Part shown: positions 1-9,221 of the stretch, piece by piece
Layout of the letters: each line of letters starts with the position of its first letter
Numbering within the stretch: position 1 is the first letter of the stretch
Source: Bacillus haynesii
Lineage (GTDB): Bacteria; Bacillota; Bacilli; Bacillales; Bacillaceae
NCBI RefSeq assembly: GCF_001969855.1
Contig: NZ_MRBL01000037.1
Coordinates: forward strand, 1-56,289
Direction: 5' to 3'
DNA length: 56,289 bases
Program-made: the position numbers and the translations under genes
The notes under the pieces: generated by a model
What the model was told of the DNA's origin: nothing
Databases searched by the model: none
What the model saw: the letters and a program-made list of their open reading frames with translations, nothing else

Positions 1-16
1 TTTGTCGACAAGCTGA

Positions 17-44
17 AACTCCGGCAAAAGCCGGAGTTTTTTTT
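17..44 (+). terminator. Intrinsic terminator of a gene upstream of the window
   Basis: An 8-bp perfect stem (AACTCCGG / CCGGAGTT) with loop CAAAAG is followed by eight T on the + strand. The U tract points rightward, so it most likely ends a + strand gene that lies left of the window. It also abuts the end of yuzA on the other strand. Confidence 0.8.
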
Positions 45-279
45 AACGCATTTCCAGCTGTTTGGCGTCTTCGCCGGCGGTCTCTTCAGCTGGTTTAAAT
101 AAAAGTCCGAGGTTGATCAGACCTGCGATTCCGACAAGCGCGTAAACAGTCCGGGCTAATGCAGACCCTTGTCCGCCAAAAATGGCTGCCACTAAGTCAA
201 ATTGAAAAAATCCTATCAGTCCCCAATTGATTGCTCCGATGATCGTTAATACCAATGCAATACGTTGAAGCGCATTCAT
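43..279 (-). CDS. yuzA: YuzA, DUF378 small membrane protein
   Basis: This 78-residue protein has two hydrophobic segments: roughly residues 5-30, with the DUF378 hallmark GAINWGLIGF, and residues 42-60, with the pattern YALVGIAGLINL. The family is known as small integral membrane proteins of unknown function. The ATG at 279 is chosen over longer in-frame starts because it begins the conserved domain and follows an AAGGAGG ribosome binding site. The longer upstream reading has no domain support. It is divergent from the butanol dehydrogenase gene. The family call is firm; the function is unknown. Confidence 0.85.
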   Translation of the reverse strand: MNALQRIALVLTIIGAINWGLIGFFQFDLVAAIFGGQGSALARTVYALVGIAGLINLGLLFKPAEETAGEDAKQLEMR

Positions 280-420
280 TTGTTTTTCCTCCTTCTTGAA
301 GTCCTTTATTTCACATTTATAGATTGCGACCGATTTGGAAACATTATACGCCTGAGGAGCAGATCGCTTTACAGGGCGTTCGGCAATTTCCCATAATAGT
401 AAATAAAGGAGGAGATGTAG

Positions 421-1584
421 ATGGATAACTTTACATATTGGAATCCCACGAAGCTGATATTCGGCAGGGGAGAAGTTGAAAAGCTGGCAGAAGAGGTCAA
501 ACACTACGGCCGCAATGTCTTGCTCGTATACGGCGGAGGCAGCATTAAGCGAAACGGTTTATACGATCAAGTCATTTCAATCCTTGAAAAGGCGGGTGCG
601 GACGTTCATGAACTGTCCGGCGTCGAACCGAATCCGCGTGTTGCGACTGTGAATAAGGGAGTCGCGATCTGCAAAGAGAACGATATTGACTTTCTATTGG
701 CAGTTGGCGGCGGAAGCGTCATCGATTGTACGAAAGCGATTGCTGCCGGAGCGAAATACGACGGCGACGCGTGGGATATTGTGACGAAAAAACATATTCC
801 GGCTGATGCGCTGCCGTTTGGAACGGTTTTAACGTTAGCGGCAACAGGATCTGAAATGAATTCGGGATCTGTGATCACAAATTGGGAGACCAATGAAAAA
901 TACGGCTGGGGAAGCCCGCTCGTCTTCCCTAAATATTCAATTCTTGATCCGGTCAACACGTTTACTGTCCCGAAAGACCACACGATTTACGGCATTGTCG
1001 ACATGATGTCCCACGTGTTTGAGCAATATTTTCACCATACCGAAAATACCCCTTATCAGGACCGGATGTGCGAATCCCTGCTCAAAACGGTAATTGAAAC
1101 AGCTCCTAAGCTCATTGAAGACCTAGAAAACTATGAGCTGCGCGAAACGATTCTGTATACAGGCACCATTGCGCTGAACGGCATGCTATCAATGGGTGCA
1201 CGGGGAGACTGGGCGACACACAATATTGAGCACGCTGTTTCAGCCGTCTACGATATTCCGCATGCGGGAGGGCTTGCGATCCTGTTCCCGAATTGGATGA
1301 AGCACACGCTTTCCGAGAATGTCGGCCGCTTTAAACAGCTTGCCGTCCGTGTTTTTGACGTAGATGAAACAGGAAAAACCGATCGTGAAGTGGCGCTTAT
1401 TGGAATCGAGAAACTGTCTGAATTCTGGACCAGCCTTGGTGCGCCAAATCGTCTTGCCGATTATGACATCCCGGATGAGAAGCTCGATCTCATTGCCGAC
1501 AAAGCGATGGCAAACGGCGAATTCGGCCGCTTTAAAACGCTGAATAAAGACGATGTTCTGTCTATTTTGAAGGCTTCTTTATAA
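421..1584 (+). CDS. yugJ: NADH-dependent iron-containing butanol dehydrogenase (YugJ/YugK type)
   Basis: The 387-residue protein belongs to the group III iron-dependent alcohol dehydrogenases and probably reduces aldehydes such as butanal with NAD(P)H in the cytosol. The nucleotide-binding loop GGGSVID is at residues 96-102. The metal ligands expected from E. coli YqhD fall at identical numbers here: Asp194, His198, His267 and His281. A strong AGGAGGAG site precedes the ATG and a terminator follows the gene. B. subtilis has two adjacent paralogues, yugJ and yugK, in this position. Only one is present here, and which of the two it corresponds to is uncertain by eye, so the symbol is tentative. 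Confidence 0.88.
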   Translation: MDNFTYWNPTKLIFGRGEVEKLAEEVKHYGRNVLLVYGGGSIKRNGLYDQVISILEKAGADVHELSGVEPNPRVATVNKGVAICKENDIDFLLAVGGGSVIDCTKAIAAGAKYDGDAWDIVTKKHIPADALPFGTVLTLAATGSEMNSGSVITNWETNEKYGWGSPLVFPKYSILDPVNTFTVPKDHTIYGIVDMMSHVFEQYFHHTENTPYQDRMCESLLKTVIETAPKLIEDLENYELRETILYTGTIALNGMLSMGARGDWATHNIEHAVSAVYDIPHAGGLAILFPNWMKHTLSENVGRFKQLAVRVFDVDETGKTDREVALIGIEKLSEFWTSLGAPNRLADYDIPDEKLDLIADKAMANGEFGRFKTLNKDDVLSILKASL

Positions 1585-1593
1585 GACTTCTTG

Positions 1594-1636
1594 ACGGCTC
1601 AAGAAGGATCGCCATTCCTTGAGCCGTTGTTTATTT
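1594..1636 (+). terminator. Terminator of the butanol dehydrogenase gene
   Basis: A 10-bp stem (ACGGCTCAAG / CTTGAGCCGT) is followed by a T-rich stretch. It lies just past the stop codon. The remaining gap up to pgi (about 240 nt) contains only the pgi leader and its ribosome binding site, with no other gene seen. Confidence 0.75.
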
Positions 1637-1875
1637 GTTATGTTTTTGACAAAACTGCGGGTGGGCGGCTGAAAAACATGCGTTTTTGGCGCGTCAGCTC
1701 CCATCCTCCTTTTTTTCGTCACTTGATTTAACGAAGGAGTTCATATAAAGTGAAAAGGGAAGAGGCTGTCGCCGAAAATCGACATGTTTTAAAACCCTTT
1801 GGCTCGCACTCTCATGCAAATGAAAGCGCTGGCGGGTATTTAAAAGAAAACAGCTAGTACTGGAGGTTTAATAAT

Positions 1876-3228
1876 ATGACGCATGTCCGTTTTGACTACT
1901 CAAGAGCATTGCCATTCTTTAAAGAACATGAACTTACATATCTGCGTGACTTCGTTAAAGTCGCCCACCATACCATTCACGAAAAAACAGGTGCGGGCAG
2001 CGACTTTTTAGGATGGGTGGATCTTCCGACTGACTATGACAAAGAAGAATTCGCCCGCATTAAAAAATGCGCTGCAAAAATTCAAAACGATTCCGATGTT
2101 TTGCTGGTTGTGGGAATCGGCGGTTCGTACCTCGGCGCAAGAGCAGCGATCGAAATGCTGAATCATTCATTTTATAATGTGCTGCCGAAAGAAAAACGGA
2201 AAACGCCGCAAGTGATTTTCATCGGCAACAACATCAGCTCTTCTTACATGAGAGACGTGATGGATCTTCTTGAAGACGCTGATTTTTCAATCAACGTGAT
2301 TTCTAAATCAGGCACAACGACAGAGCCGGCGATTGCTTTCCGGATCTTCCGCAAGCTTCTTGAAGAAAAGTATGGAAAAGAAGAAGCGAAACACCGCATT
2401 TATGCAACGACTGATAAAGAGCGGGGCGCATTAAAAACGCTTGCTAATGAAGAAGGTTTTGAATCATTTATCATTCCTGACGATGTCGGGGGCCGCTTCT
2501 CTGTGCTCACAGCGGTCGGCTTGCTTCCGATCGCAGTCAGCGGAGCCGATATCGATGAAATGATGAAAGGCGCCCGCGATGCGAGCAAAGATTTCTCCAC
2601 ATCAGAGCTTGAAGACAATCCGGCTTACCAATATGCGGTCGTCAGAAACGTCCTTTATAACAAAGGCAAAACGATTGAAATGCTGATCAACTACGAGCCG
2701 GGCCTTCAGTACTTCGCAGAATGGTGGAAGCAGCTCTTTGGTGAAAGTGAAGGAAAAGACGAAAAAGGCATTTATCCTTCATCAGCCAACTTCTCGACTG
2801 ATCTTCACTCTCTTGGACAATACGTACAAGAAGGAAGAAGAGATATGTTCGAAACGGTGCTGAACGTTGAAAAGCCAAGACACGAGCTGACAATCGAAGA
2901 AGCGGACAATGATCTTGACGGCTTGAACTATCTTGCCGGCAAAACGGTCGACTTCGTCAATAAAAAAGCGTTCCAAGGCACAATGCTCGCGCACACGGAC
3001 GGTAATGTGCCGAACTTGATCGTGAACGTACCTGAAATGAACGCTTACACGTTCGGCTACCTTGTGTACTTCTTTGAAAAAGCCTGCGCAATGAGCGGAT
3101 ACCTGCTCGGCGTCAACCCGTTTGACCAGCCTGGAGTGGAAGCATACAAGGTGAACATGTTCGCCCTCCTTGGCAAGCCTGGTTTCGAAGAGAAAAAAGC
3201 AGAGCTTGAGAAGCGTTTAAATCAATAA
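1876..3228 (+). CDS. pgi: Glucose-6-phosphate isomerase
   Basis: This 450-residue protein interconverts glucose 6-phosphate and fructose 6-phosphate in glycolysis and gluconeogenesis, in the cytosol. It is a clear Gram-positive-type short PGI. It carries the SIS-fold sugar-phosphate segments [11 protein letters not shown] (about residue 79) and [10 protein letters not shown], and the PGI signature around [19 protein letters not shown]. Length matches the Bacillus family. A GGAGG ribosome binding site lies 9 nt before the ATG. It is monocistronic between two terminators. Confidence 0.97.
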   Translation: MTHVRFDYSRALPFFKEHELTYLRDFVKVAHHTIHEKTGAGSDFLGWVDLPTDYDKEEFARIKKCAAKIQNDSDVLLVVGIGGSYLGARAAIEMLNHSFYNVLPKEKRKTPQVIFIGNNISSSYMRDVMDLLEDADFSINVISKSGTTTEPAIAFRIFRKLLEEKYGKEEAKHRIYATTDKERGALKTLANEEGFESFIIPDDVGGRFSVLTAVGLLPIAVSGADIDEMMKGARDASKDFSTSELEDNPAYQYAVVRNVLYNKGKTIEMLINYEPGLQYFAEWWKQLFGESEGKDEKGIYPSSANFSTDLHSLGQYVQEGRRDMFETVLNVEKPRHELTIEEADNDLDGLNYLAGKTVDFVNKKAFQGTMLAHTDGNVPNLIVNVPEMNAYTFGYLVYFFEKACAMSGYLLGVNPFDQPGVEAYKVNMFALLGKPGFEEKKAELEKRLNQ

Positions 3229-3233
3229 ACGAG

Positions 3234-3271
3234 AAAACAGCCTCCGGATTTATTGTCCCGGAGGCTGTTTT
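3234..3271. terminator. Bidirectional terminator between pgi and the acetyltransferase
   Basis: A 14-bp perfect stem (AAAACAGCCTCCGG / CCGGAGGCTGTTTT) has A and T runs on both sides, so it can end both convergent genes. The last seven codons of the acetyltransferase are encoded inside it. Confidence 0.85.
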
Positions 3272-3774
3272 AATTCGTATGACGGATGCTGAAGTCCAGT
3301 AGACGGATAAAATTCGTCATGTGTGTAGACGAATCTCAATTTTTTCAATCGTTTTCGTGAAGCTGTATTTTCAGGGTGATGTCCCGCAAACAGCTTTTTT
3401 GCCCGGATTTTGTTAAATGCGTACTCAATCATGGCCTCAGCCGCTTCAGATGCATAACCTTTACCCCAAGCTAAACGGACGAGATGAAAACCAAGCTCGT
3501 ACACATCATTTTCCGGGTTATAGGGGCGAAGTCCGCAGCACCCGATGAATTCATTGTTTCTTGTTTTAAATATCGGGAAGTATTGAACACCGCGTGTTTT
3601 GTATTGTTCGATTTCCAGCAGCAAACGGTTTCTTATTTCGCTATCGGTCATGATTCCGTCTGCTGTCAGATATTTGGCCACATCTCGATTCCCCCACAAT
3701 GTCTTTGCCAAATTCAAATTCTCTTTCGTCCATAAAGAAAAACCGATGCGTTTTGTTTGAAGAAAGTAGTTCAT
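3250..3774 (-). CDS. GNAT-family N-acetyltransferase (RimJ/RimL type)
   Basis: This 174-residue protein has the GNAT fold typical of RimJ/RimL-like acetyltransferases, which transfer acetyl from acetyl-CoA to an amino group. Visible motifs are the beta-4 segment YELGFHLVRLAWGKGYASEA (residues about 92-111), with the acetyl-CoA pyrophosphate-binding loop RLAWGKGYA, and the downstream ENTASRKRLKKLRF segment, which matches the family's N-x-x-S-x-K/R-x-x-x-K-x-G-F motif without its usual Gly. The substrate cannot be told from sequence. The gene is convergent with pgi and shares its terminator. Confidence 0.85.
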   Translation of the reverse strand: MNYFLQTKRIGFSLWTKENLNLAKTLWGNRDVAKYLTADGIMTDSEIRNRLLLEIEQYKTRGVQYFPIFKTRNNEFIGCCGLRPYNPENDVYELGFHLVRLAWGKGYASEAAEAMIEYAFNKIRAKKLFAGHHPENTASRKRLKKLRFVYTHDEFYPSTGLQHPSYELKQPPGQ

Positions 3775-3842
3775 TCCGATCCCCCTGTAAGGCAGCTGTT
3801 TACCTTATTTTAACACGTCCATAGCCGGCGGGGCTCTTTAAA

Positions 3843-4319
3843 CTAATGATTCATCCCGTAAATCGTAAACGCGAGATAAGTCGCGAAAAAACTCCACAAC
3901 ACATAAGGAACTAAGAGAATCGCTGTCGTTTTATGAATGCGACGTGCGATCAAGGCGAGCACAAGAGCGGTAATGGCTACGAAAAAAGAGTCGACTGCGG
4001 CAGCAAGTAATTTTTTTTGCGTGAATTGAAAATAGCTGAATGCCTGGTTAAACAAATAGTTGATGATCAGCGTGATCCAAAATGGCGCCGCTGCTTTTCT
4101 CAGATCATATGTGGCATATACAAGTGCCGCCGATAATGAAATGAAGGCGAACAGCACGCTCCAAATGGTTCCGATTAAACGGCCTGACGGCGTCCAGTCC
4201 GGTTTGTTTAATGACTCATACCATTCACGATCTACGGGAAATAAAACGCCCGCGAGTGAAAACAGTGCATATGTAACGAGAAACACGATCACAGCCGTTA
4301 CAAACTTTTCTCTTCTCAA
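3843..4319 (-). CDS. tspO: TspO/MBR (translocator) family membrane protein
   Basis: The 158-residue protein has five predicted transmembrane helices and the TspO family patterns LNKPDWTPSG near residue 38 and PYVLWSFFATYLAF near the C terminus. Members bind porphyrins or cholesterol and are linked to stress responses; bacterial homologues degrade or photo-oxidise protoporphyrin IX. The B. subtilis counterpart is called ytaB and lies elsewhere in that genome, so this placement differs. The physiological role here is inference. Confidence 0.85.
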   Translation of the reverse strand: MRREKFVTAVIVFLVTYALFSLAGVLFPVDREWYESLNKPDWTPSGRLIGTIWSVLFAFISLSAALVYATYDLRKAAAPFWITLIINYLFNQAFSYFQFTQKKLLAAAVDSFFVAITALVLALIARRIHKTTAILLVPYVLWSFFATYLAFTIYGMNH

Positions 4320-4437
4320 TCGAAGTTCCTCCCCGTCATAAGCTCATACCTTTGTCTTTCCCAATTCGATGAAATATACTTATACCGCACAAGCTTCTGA
4401 TCCATACTAAAAAAATAAAACAGTTTGGAGTGACATC

Positions 4438-5004
4438 ATGGCATTTGTATTGGAAACATTGTTTCTCATCTTAACGGGTATTATTCTGCTGAGAATTTCG
4501 GGAAGAAAATCAATTTCGCAAATGACAATAGCCACCACCGTCGTCATGATTTCGATCGGAACGATCATCGTTCAGCCGATCATTGAAGACAGCATTTTTA
4601 AAACGGTGGCAGCTGCATCAATCTTTATCATCGTCCTTCTGTTGATCGAGTACTTGAAAATGAAGTTTGATTTTTTTGAAAGCCTGATTGCGGGAAAAGC
4701 CGTTGTATTGATCGAAAACGGGGAGCTCCAGGAGCAGAATCTAAAAAAACACCGCCTGACCGTCGACCAGCTGGAAATGAGGCTCCGGACACAGGGGATT
4801 TCAAAGTTATCGGATGTGAAAAACGTAACGCTTGAATCAAACGGCCAGATCGGCTACGAGTTATCAGATGATGCCAAGCCTTTTACTATGGGAGAGTATA
4901 AAAAATTCCTTCGGATGCAAAACAATCTGCAGCAGCCGGAGGACAACCTGTTTAAAGAAATCACCAAAGGCCACCTGAACGAACCTGATAAGAAATTGCG
5001 CTAG
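4438..5004 (+). CDS. DUF421 membrane protein (YetF/YkjA/YrbG-like)
   Basis: The 188-residue protein has about three N-terminal transmembrane helices (residues 1-75), containing the family pattern LLRISGRKSISQMT, followed by a cytosolic alpha/beta domain with LIENGELQEQNLKKHRLTVDQL. This is the DUF421 (YetF) architecture; B. subtilis has several paralogues, some found in spore membranes. The biochemical function is unknown. A GGAG site lies 7 nt before the ATG. It precedes yugN by 37 nt on the same strand and may be co-transcribed with it. Confidence 0.85.
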   Translation: MAFVLETLFLILTGIILLRISGRKSISQMTIATTVVMISIGTIIVQPIIEDSIFKTVAAASIFIIVLLLIEYLKMKFDFFESLIAGKAVVLIENGELQEQNLKKHRLTVDQLEMRLRTQGISKLSDVKNVTLESNGQIGYELSDDAKPFTMGEYKKFLRMQNNLQQPEDNLFKEITKGHLNEPDKKLR

Positions 5005-5041
5005 AGTCTTGATGTAAAAAAACGAAAAAGGAGTTTTTTTC

Positions 5042-5446
5042 ATGATAAGCTTACCTTCTGAACTGGAAAACCGGTCGTTTTCTCTTTATCATCTCGAACA
5101 GACGCTGAAGCCTCTCGGCTATGTGATCAGCGGCGGCTGGGAATATGACCGCGGCTTTTTTGACTATAAGATTGATGATGAGGACGGATACCTGTTTTTG
5201 CGGATTCCGTTTGAGGCGGAGGACGGACAGCTTGATTCGCAAAATGCGACAGTCAAGCTCGGCACGCCGTTTTTGCTTCGCCACGTCTATCAGGAAGCGC
5301 TGGACGACTACGTTGTTCAGGGGAATTTCCGCGCATCTTTTGACCAGTTTGCCGAACCGAAAGAAAAAGACGCCGATATTCCCGGCGTCTATGAAAAGCT
5401 TGGCCAATCGTATGTAAAGGAACTCGAAAAGGCGCTTCTTTCTTAA
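5042..5446 (+). CDS. yugN: YugN-like protein
   Basis: This 134-residue soluble protein has the YugN-like family features: the segment LEQTLKPLGYVISGGWEYD near residue 18, then KIDDEDGYLFLRIPF and an acidic middle. Length equals that of B. subtilis YugN. The family has structural representatives but no established function. A strong AAGGAG site precedes the ATG. Its stop codon overlaps that of the convergent yugO by two bases, and no terminator lies between the two genes. Confidence 0.9.
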   Translation: MISLPSELENRSFSLYHLEQTLKPLGYVISGGWEYDRGFFDYKIDDEDGYLFLRIPFEAEDGQLDSQNATVKLGTPFLLRHVYQEALDDYVVQGNFRASFDQFAEPKEKDADIPGVYEKLGQSYVKELEKALLS

Positions 5447-6426
5447 AGAGACAGCAGCTGGTCTGTCGGCTGAAGCTTGTACGAAAAAGAAGGAGACAGC
5501 ACAGGCCCGTCTTTTTGGTGAATACCGATGATGAAAATGTCTTCCTTCATGAAATGGCGGATCACTTCTTGAAAAGACGCGCCTTCCATCGTCTTCGGAA
5601 GCGGAACCCGATGGACTGTGAAATGAATGTCGGCTTCCTTAAAAAGCGGATCAGGGAGCTGATTTTTAATGAGAAAATGCTGCAGCATCGCCGTTTTTAA
5701 AAGATCAGCTGTACTGATGATTTGGTTCGCTCCGGCGCGCTCGGCATTTTTTTTCTGTTTTTCTGTCAAGATTTCTACAACGCAATACACCGACGGGTTC
5801 AAGCCTTTAACAGCCAGCAATGTTAAGACCGACTGCATGTCTGCAGATATTTCGCTTTTATGCTGATCGGCGGTAATAAAGACGATTTCAGCCTCTTCAA
5901 TATTTGCTTTTTGCAGTGTGGCATCATCCGCTGCGTGTCCTCTGATGAAATGAATGTTTTCTATCAGAGGACCTTCCTTTAGTGTTTCATCAATGAGGAC
6001 GATCGTTTTGTTTGAATCCGCGGCCTGGAGCGTCCTCATCAGCTTGCTGGATTTCTCGTTCCAGCCGATCAGGATCATATGTCCCTTGCCCCTGTAGTTC
6101 ACCTTGCCTTCGGCGTAGCGCTGCTGCTTGCTGAAAGCGGCCGTCGCCATCGTTGCAAAATAGGCCGTAACAAACGCTGCCCCTATTAAAATAAGGAGCA
6201 TGCCGACGGTTTTGCCGAGTGCGGTTTTAGGGACAAAATCGCCATATCCGACTGAGGACACGGTGATCAGGGCCCACCATATGCCTTCAAAAACATTTGA
6301 GAACTGCTGCGGCTCGATGAAGGTGATCAGCTGACCGAAAAGGATGATCAATAAAAGGATAATGATTGCGATGCGGACATATATCGGCCACCTCAACCAT
6401 GCGATAAATACACGGTTTGATTTCAT
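5443..6426 (-). CDS. yugO: YugO, two-TM potassium channel with RCK/TrkA-N domain
   Basis: The 327-residue protein has two transmembrane helices flanking a pore loop with the K+ selectivity filter TVSSVGYGD (residues 55-63). A TrkA-N/RCK nucleotide-binding domain starts near HMILIGWNEKS (residue 116), and a TrkA-C-like tail follows. B. subtilis YugO releases K+ and carries the electrical signalling of biofilms, gated by metabolic state. The start ATG overlaps the stop of mstX (ATGA), indicating translational coupling in an mstX-yugO operon. Its tail meets yugN with overlapping stops. Confidence 0.95.
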   Translation of the reverse strand: MKSNRVFIAWLRWPIYVRIAIIILLLIILFGQLITFIEPQQFSNVFEGIWWALITVSSVGYGDFVPKTALGKTVGMLLILIGAAFVTAYFATMATAAFSKQQRYAEGKVNYRGKGHMILIGWNEKSSKLMRTLQAADSNKTIVLIDETLKEGPLIENIHFIRGHAADDATLQKANIEEAEIVFITADQHKSEISADMQSVLTLLAVKGLNPSVYCVVEILTEKQKKNAERAGANQIISTADLLKTAMLQHFLIKNQLPDPLFKEADIHFTVHRVPLPKTMEGASFQEVIRHFMKEDIFIIGIHQKDGPVLSPSFSYKLQPTDQLLSL

Positions 6427-6677
6427 GCTTCTTCACCGTCTTTCCGCAGGGAAAATGATAAAATCTCTTTGATGATTGCATTTAACTTTTGATTGGTGCT
6501 GACTTTCCCGTGCTGTTCAATCGCTTGTCTGATCATCTCAGCCGTGTCTTCTTCAAATTCGATCAGCTGCTCGTCTTTTTCCGATTCGTTATAGAGAAGA
6601 ATGAACGCATCAAGCCCTTCATTCATTTTATCGATCGCCGTGCTCAGCTGTTCTTTTTCCTGATCTGTTACTTTCAC
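6423..6677 (-). CDS. mstX: Mistic, membrane-associating protein (short form)
   Basis: This 84-residue acidic protein begins MKVTDQEKEQLSTAIDKMNE and matches the core of B. subtilis Mistic (110 residues), starting at that protein's internal Met. Mistic inserts into membranes without the translocon and is co-translated with YugO. The short form lacks the N-terminal extension; an 84-residue Mistic is known in B. licheniformis. Its stop overlaps the yugO start in ATGA. The role as a YugO folding partner is established for B. subtilis and inferred here. Confidence 0.92.
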   Translation of the reverse strand: MKVTDQEKEQLSTAIDKMNEGLDAFILLYNESEKDEQLIEFEEDTAEMIRQAIEQHGKVSTNQKLNAIIKEILSFSLRKDGEEA

Positions 6678-6859
6678 CGTGTCACCACCCGAGTTCGCCT
6701 TTTTATTCAGTATATCCCTCTTTTACAAAAATTTTTCAGGTAAAAATAAACCTTTGTTAACCGACAATAACCGGTAGAGCTGAAGATTTTTACTGCGGCG
6801 TCATATCGGTTCCCGTCCTTCCATACACTTTTTATAAACGGATGAGGGATGGGAGCGGA

Positions 6860-7084
6860 ATGTCCTGTTTAATGAGGCTCTTTTTCATACTGATCGGAGT
6901 CCAGCTGATGGCGGCGTCGTCCATTCAATTCATTTTTGATTTAAACGCCGTTTATCATTCCTCTGATGAGGTGTTTTGGAGGGAATTCTTCAAGGAGCTG
7001 TTCACAAGGCCGCCTTTATACATCATGATGTCAGGAATGGTGCTGATCTTTATCGGGGTTTGTTTACCGCGAAGGAAAAGGTAG
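6860..7084 (+). CDS. Small two-helix membrane protein, unknown
   Basis: A 74-residue protein has two hydrophobic segments: about residues 4-24 (LMRLFFILIGVQLMAASSI) and about 50-69 (YIMMSGMVLIFIGVCLP), followed by a basic tail RRKR. This predicts a membrane hairpin with cytosolic tail. The ATG at 6860 is preferred over one at 6842 because GGGAG lies just upstream; the earlier ATG has no ribosome binding site. I do not recognise the family. It sits alone between mstX (divergent) and yugP. Confidence 0.55.
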   Translation: MSCLMRLFFILIGVQLMAASSIQFIFDLNAVYHSSDEVFWREFFKELFTRPPLYIMMSGMVLIFIGVCLPRRKR

Positions 7085-7167
7085 TGCACTTTTCTGTACA
7101 AAAGGAAATCCCTCGGGATAAAATATATTTACATTAAACGACTTATCATAAGAGGGAAGATGATTGC

Positions 7168-7848
7168 ATGAGCATGATTTTTTATTTGTTAACATTTGCT
7201 GCATTAGGTTTATCGATTTGGGCACAATTTAAAGTAAAGAGCAACTTTGAAAAATATTCAAAAGTAGAGGCGTCGAGCGGAAGAACTGGAGCCGAAGTGG
7301 CCAGACAGATTCTCGACCGAAACGGCCTTTACGATGTCCCGGTTGAACCGGTAAGAGGAACCTTGACAGACCATTATGACCCGACAGCACGCGTTGTGCG
7401 CTTGTCTGAACCCGTATATTACGGCCATTCAATTGCAGCGGTTTCCGTTGCTTCTCATGAATGCGGACATGCCCTGCAGCATCAGGAATCATACGGTGCA
7501 CTTGTTTTGAGGCATAAGATGTTTCCGATCGTGAACTTTTCTTCGGGAGTGGCGCCGTTTTTGTTTATCGGCGGAATGCTGCTCGGAAGCCTGAATCTGA
7601 TCGGACTCGGCATCATTTTGTTTTCGGCAGCCGTATTCTTCCAGCTTGTGACACTGCCTGTTGAATTTAACGCAAGCTCCCGGGCAAAAAGGATCATCGT
7701 TTCAGAAGGAATGATCCGCAACACGGAGGAAAGAGGCGTCAGCAAAGTGCTGGATGCCGCGGCTCTGACATACGTCGCAGCAGCGCTTGTTTCGCTGTTT
7801 GAGCTGCTGCGCTTCGTCGCAATTTTCCTGTCCGGTCGTAATGACTAA
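7168..7848 (+). CDS. yugP: YugP, membrane zinc metalloprotease
   Basis: The 226-residue protein belongs to the Zn_peptidase_2 (YugP) family. It has an N-terminal helix, the zincin motif HECGH (His97, Glu98, His101) after VASHE, and two to three further transmembrane segments. It is predicted to be a membrane-bound neutral zinc peptidase; substrates are unknown. Length matches B. subtilis YugP. It is followed at once by the yugS leader, whose hairpin may serve as its terminator. Confidence 0.93.
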   Translation: MSMIFYLLTFAALGLSIWAQFKVKSNFEKYSKVEASSGRTGAEVARQILDRNGLYDVPVEPVRGTLTDHYDPTARVVRLSEPVYYGHSIAAVSVASHECGHALQHQESYGALVLRHKMFPIVNFSSGVAPFLFIGGMLLGSLNLIGLGIILFSAAVFFQLVTLPVEFNASSRAKRIIVSEGMIRNTEERGVSKVLDAAALTYVAAALVSLFELLRFVAIFLSGRND

Positions 7849-7870
7849 CCATTCGTCTTAAGGAGGTGGC

Positions 7871-7900
7871 CCCTTACCATATTTGGTAAGGGCTTTTTTT
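7871..7900 (+). terminator. Terminator-like hairpin between the Shine-Dalgarno and start codon of yugS
   Basis: The stem CCCTTACCA / TGGTAAGGG (9 bp, loop TATT) is followed by seven T, a full intrinsic terminator. It lies directly after a perfect AAGGAGG (7860-7866) and the T run merges into the TTG start of yugS at 7899. It may end yugP, control yugS, or both. Confidence 0.8.
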
Positions 7901-9188
7901 GAATATCCTGAATCTCATACTCGTCATACTTTTAATTGCAGCTACGGCTTTTTTCGTTGTCGCCGAATTTGCGATCGTCAAAATCCGCGGCACCAAAATC
8001 GATCAGCTCGTTGAAAGCGGGGATAAGCGGGCGATTTCGGCCAAAAGAGTGGTGACAAATCTTGATGAATATTTGTCTGCCTGCCAGCTCGGCATTACCA
8101 TCACCGCATTAGGGCTCGGCTGGCTCGGAGAATCGACATTCGAAAGAATCATTCACCCGTTTTTTGAGTTATTTGGCCTGCCTGAATCCGTTTTAAGAGT
8201 GGCTTCGGTTGTTGCCGCATTTGTCATCATTACATTTTTGCACGTTGTGGTCGGCGAACTTGCGCCAAAAACAATTGCCATTCAAAAGGCGGAAGCCGTC
8301 AGCTTATGGACGGCGAAGCCGCTCATTTTGTTTTATAGAATCATGTTTCCGTTTATCAAACTGTTGAATGGCTCTGCCCGGCTGCTAACGAAGCTGTTTG
8401 GGTTCCATTCGGTAAAAGAGCATGAAGTGGCGATCAGTGAGGAAGAGTTGCGGCTCATGCTGTCTGAAAGCTATAAAAAAGGAGAAATCAATCAGTCTGA
8501 GTATAAATACGTCAACAAAATTTTTGAATTTGACAACAGGCTGGCCCGAGAAATCATGGTGCCGAGAACGGAGATGGCTACCCTTTTGGCCGATCAATCG
8601 ATAAAAGAAGCGATTGAAACCGTCATTAATGAACGCTATACGAGATATCCGGTCATTAAGGACGATAAAGACCATATTATCGGAATTGTCAACAGTAAGG
8701 ACTTGTTTAAATCGTATTTTCTCGACCAGACGATTCCTTTAACTGACTTAATGAGGCCTGTCATCAGGGTGATTGAGAACATACCGATCCAGGAGCTCTT
8801 GATTCGCATGCAGAAGGAACGGATTCATATGGCCATTCTTGTTGATGAGTACGGCGGAACGGCAGGGCTGGTTACGGTTGAAGACATATTGGAGGAAATC
8901 GTCGGCGAGATCAGGGATGAGTATGATCAGGACGAAATGCCGCACATTATAAAAAAAGGCGAACATCATTATATTATGGACGGAAAGGCTTTAATCGACG
9001 AAGTGAATGACCTCCTTCATATCGCGATCGAAAACGAAGAAGTTGATACGATTGCCGGCTGGCTTTTGACGCAAAAGATGGAGCTGAAAAACGGGGACAT
9101 CCTTAAAACTGAGGGATGTGAATTTAAAATTATTGATGCTGAAGATCATCATATCCGTTTTATCGAAGTGAAAAAAACGGATTTTTAA
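7899..9188 (+). CDS. yugS: YugS, CNNM/CorC-type transporter with CBS pair
   Basis: The 429-residue protein has an N-terminal CNNM (DUF21) membrane domain with about four helices (residues 1-190), two CBS domains (about 205-335, e.g. the motif VPRTEM and the segment MAILVDEYGGTAGLVT), and a C-terminal CorC_HlyC domain. Relatives export Mg2+ or related divalent cations. The TTG start gives an N terminus NILNLILVILLIA, which fits the first helix. The nearest Shine-Dalgarno is 32 nt upstream and separated by a terminator hairpin, which is unusual. The transported ion is inference from the family. Confidence 0.92.
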   Translation: MNILNLILVILLIAATAFFVVAEFAIVKIRGTKIDQLVESGDKRAISAKRVVTNLDEYLSACQLGITITALGLGWLGESTFERIIHPFFELFGLPESVLRVASVVAAFVIITFLHVVVGELAPKTIAIQKAEAVSLWTAKPLILFYRIMFPFIKLLNGSARLLTKLFGFHSVKEHEVAISEEELRLMLSESYKKGEINQSEYKYVNKIFEFDNRLAREIMVPRTEMATLLADQSIKEAIETVINERYTRYPVIKDDKDHIIGIVNSKDLFKSYFLDQTIPLTDLMRPVIRVIENIPIQELLIRMQKERIHMAILVDEYGGTAGLVTVEDILEEIVGEIRDEYDQDEMPHIIKKGEHHYIMDGKALIDEVNDLLHIAIENEEVDTIAGWLLTQKMELKNGDILKTEGCEFKIIDAEDHHIRFIEVKKTDF

Positions 9189-9189
9189 A

Positions 9190-9221
9190 AAAACAGCTGC
9201 GGGTGACTGCGGCTGTTTTTT
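9190..9221 (+). terminator. Terminator of yugS
   Basis: An 11-bp stem AAAACAGCTGC / GCGGCTGTTTT, with one G-U pair, ends in six T just after the yugS stop. Confidence 0.8.

Noticed and set aside
606..983. Long reverse-strand frames inside pgi, butanol dehydrogenase, yugT, ktrB and others
   Set aside because: They lie antisense to clearly identified genes, lack ribosome binding sites and domains, and are shadows of the real frames.
421..1584. Second reading as a choline or glycerol dehydrogenase
   Set aside because: Metal ligand spacing and the N terminus fit the YqhD/BdhA group, and the real choline dehydrogenase (gbsB) is at 43587.
1820..1834. A cre-like sequence (ATGAAAGCGCTGGCG) upstream of pgi
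   Set aside because: It matches only about 12 of 15 positions, fails the symmetrical right half, and pgi is not a classical CcpA target. Not strong enough to list.
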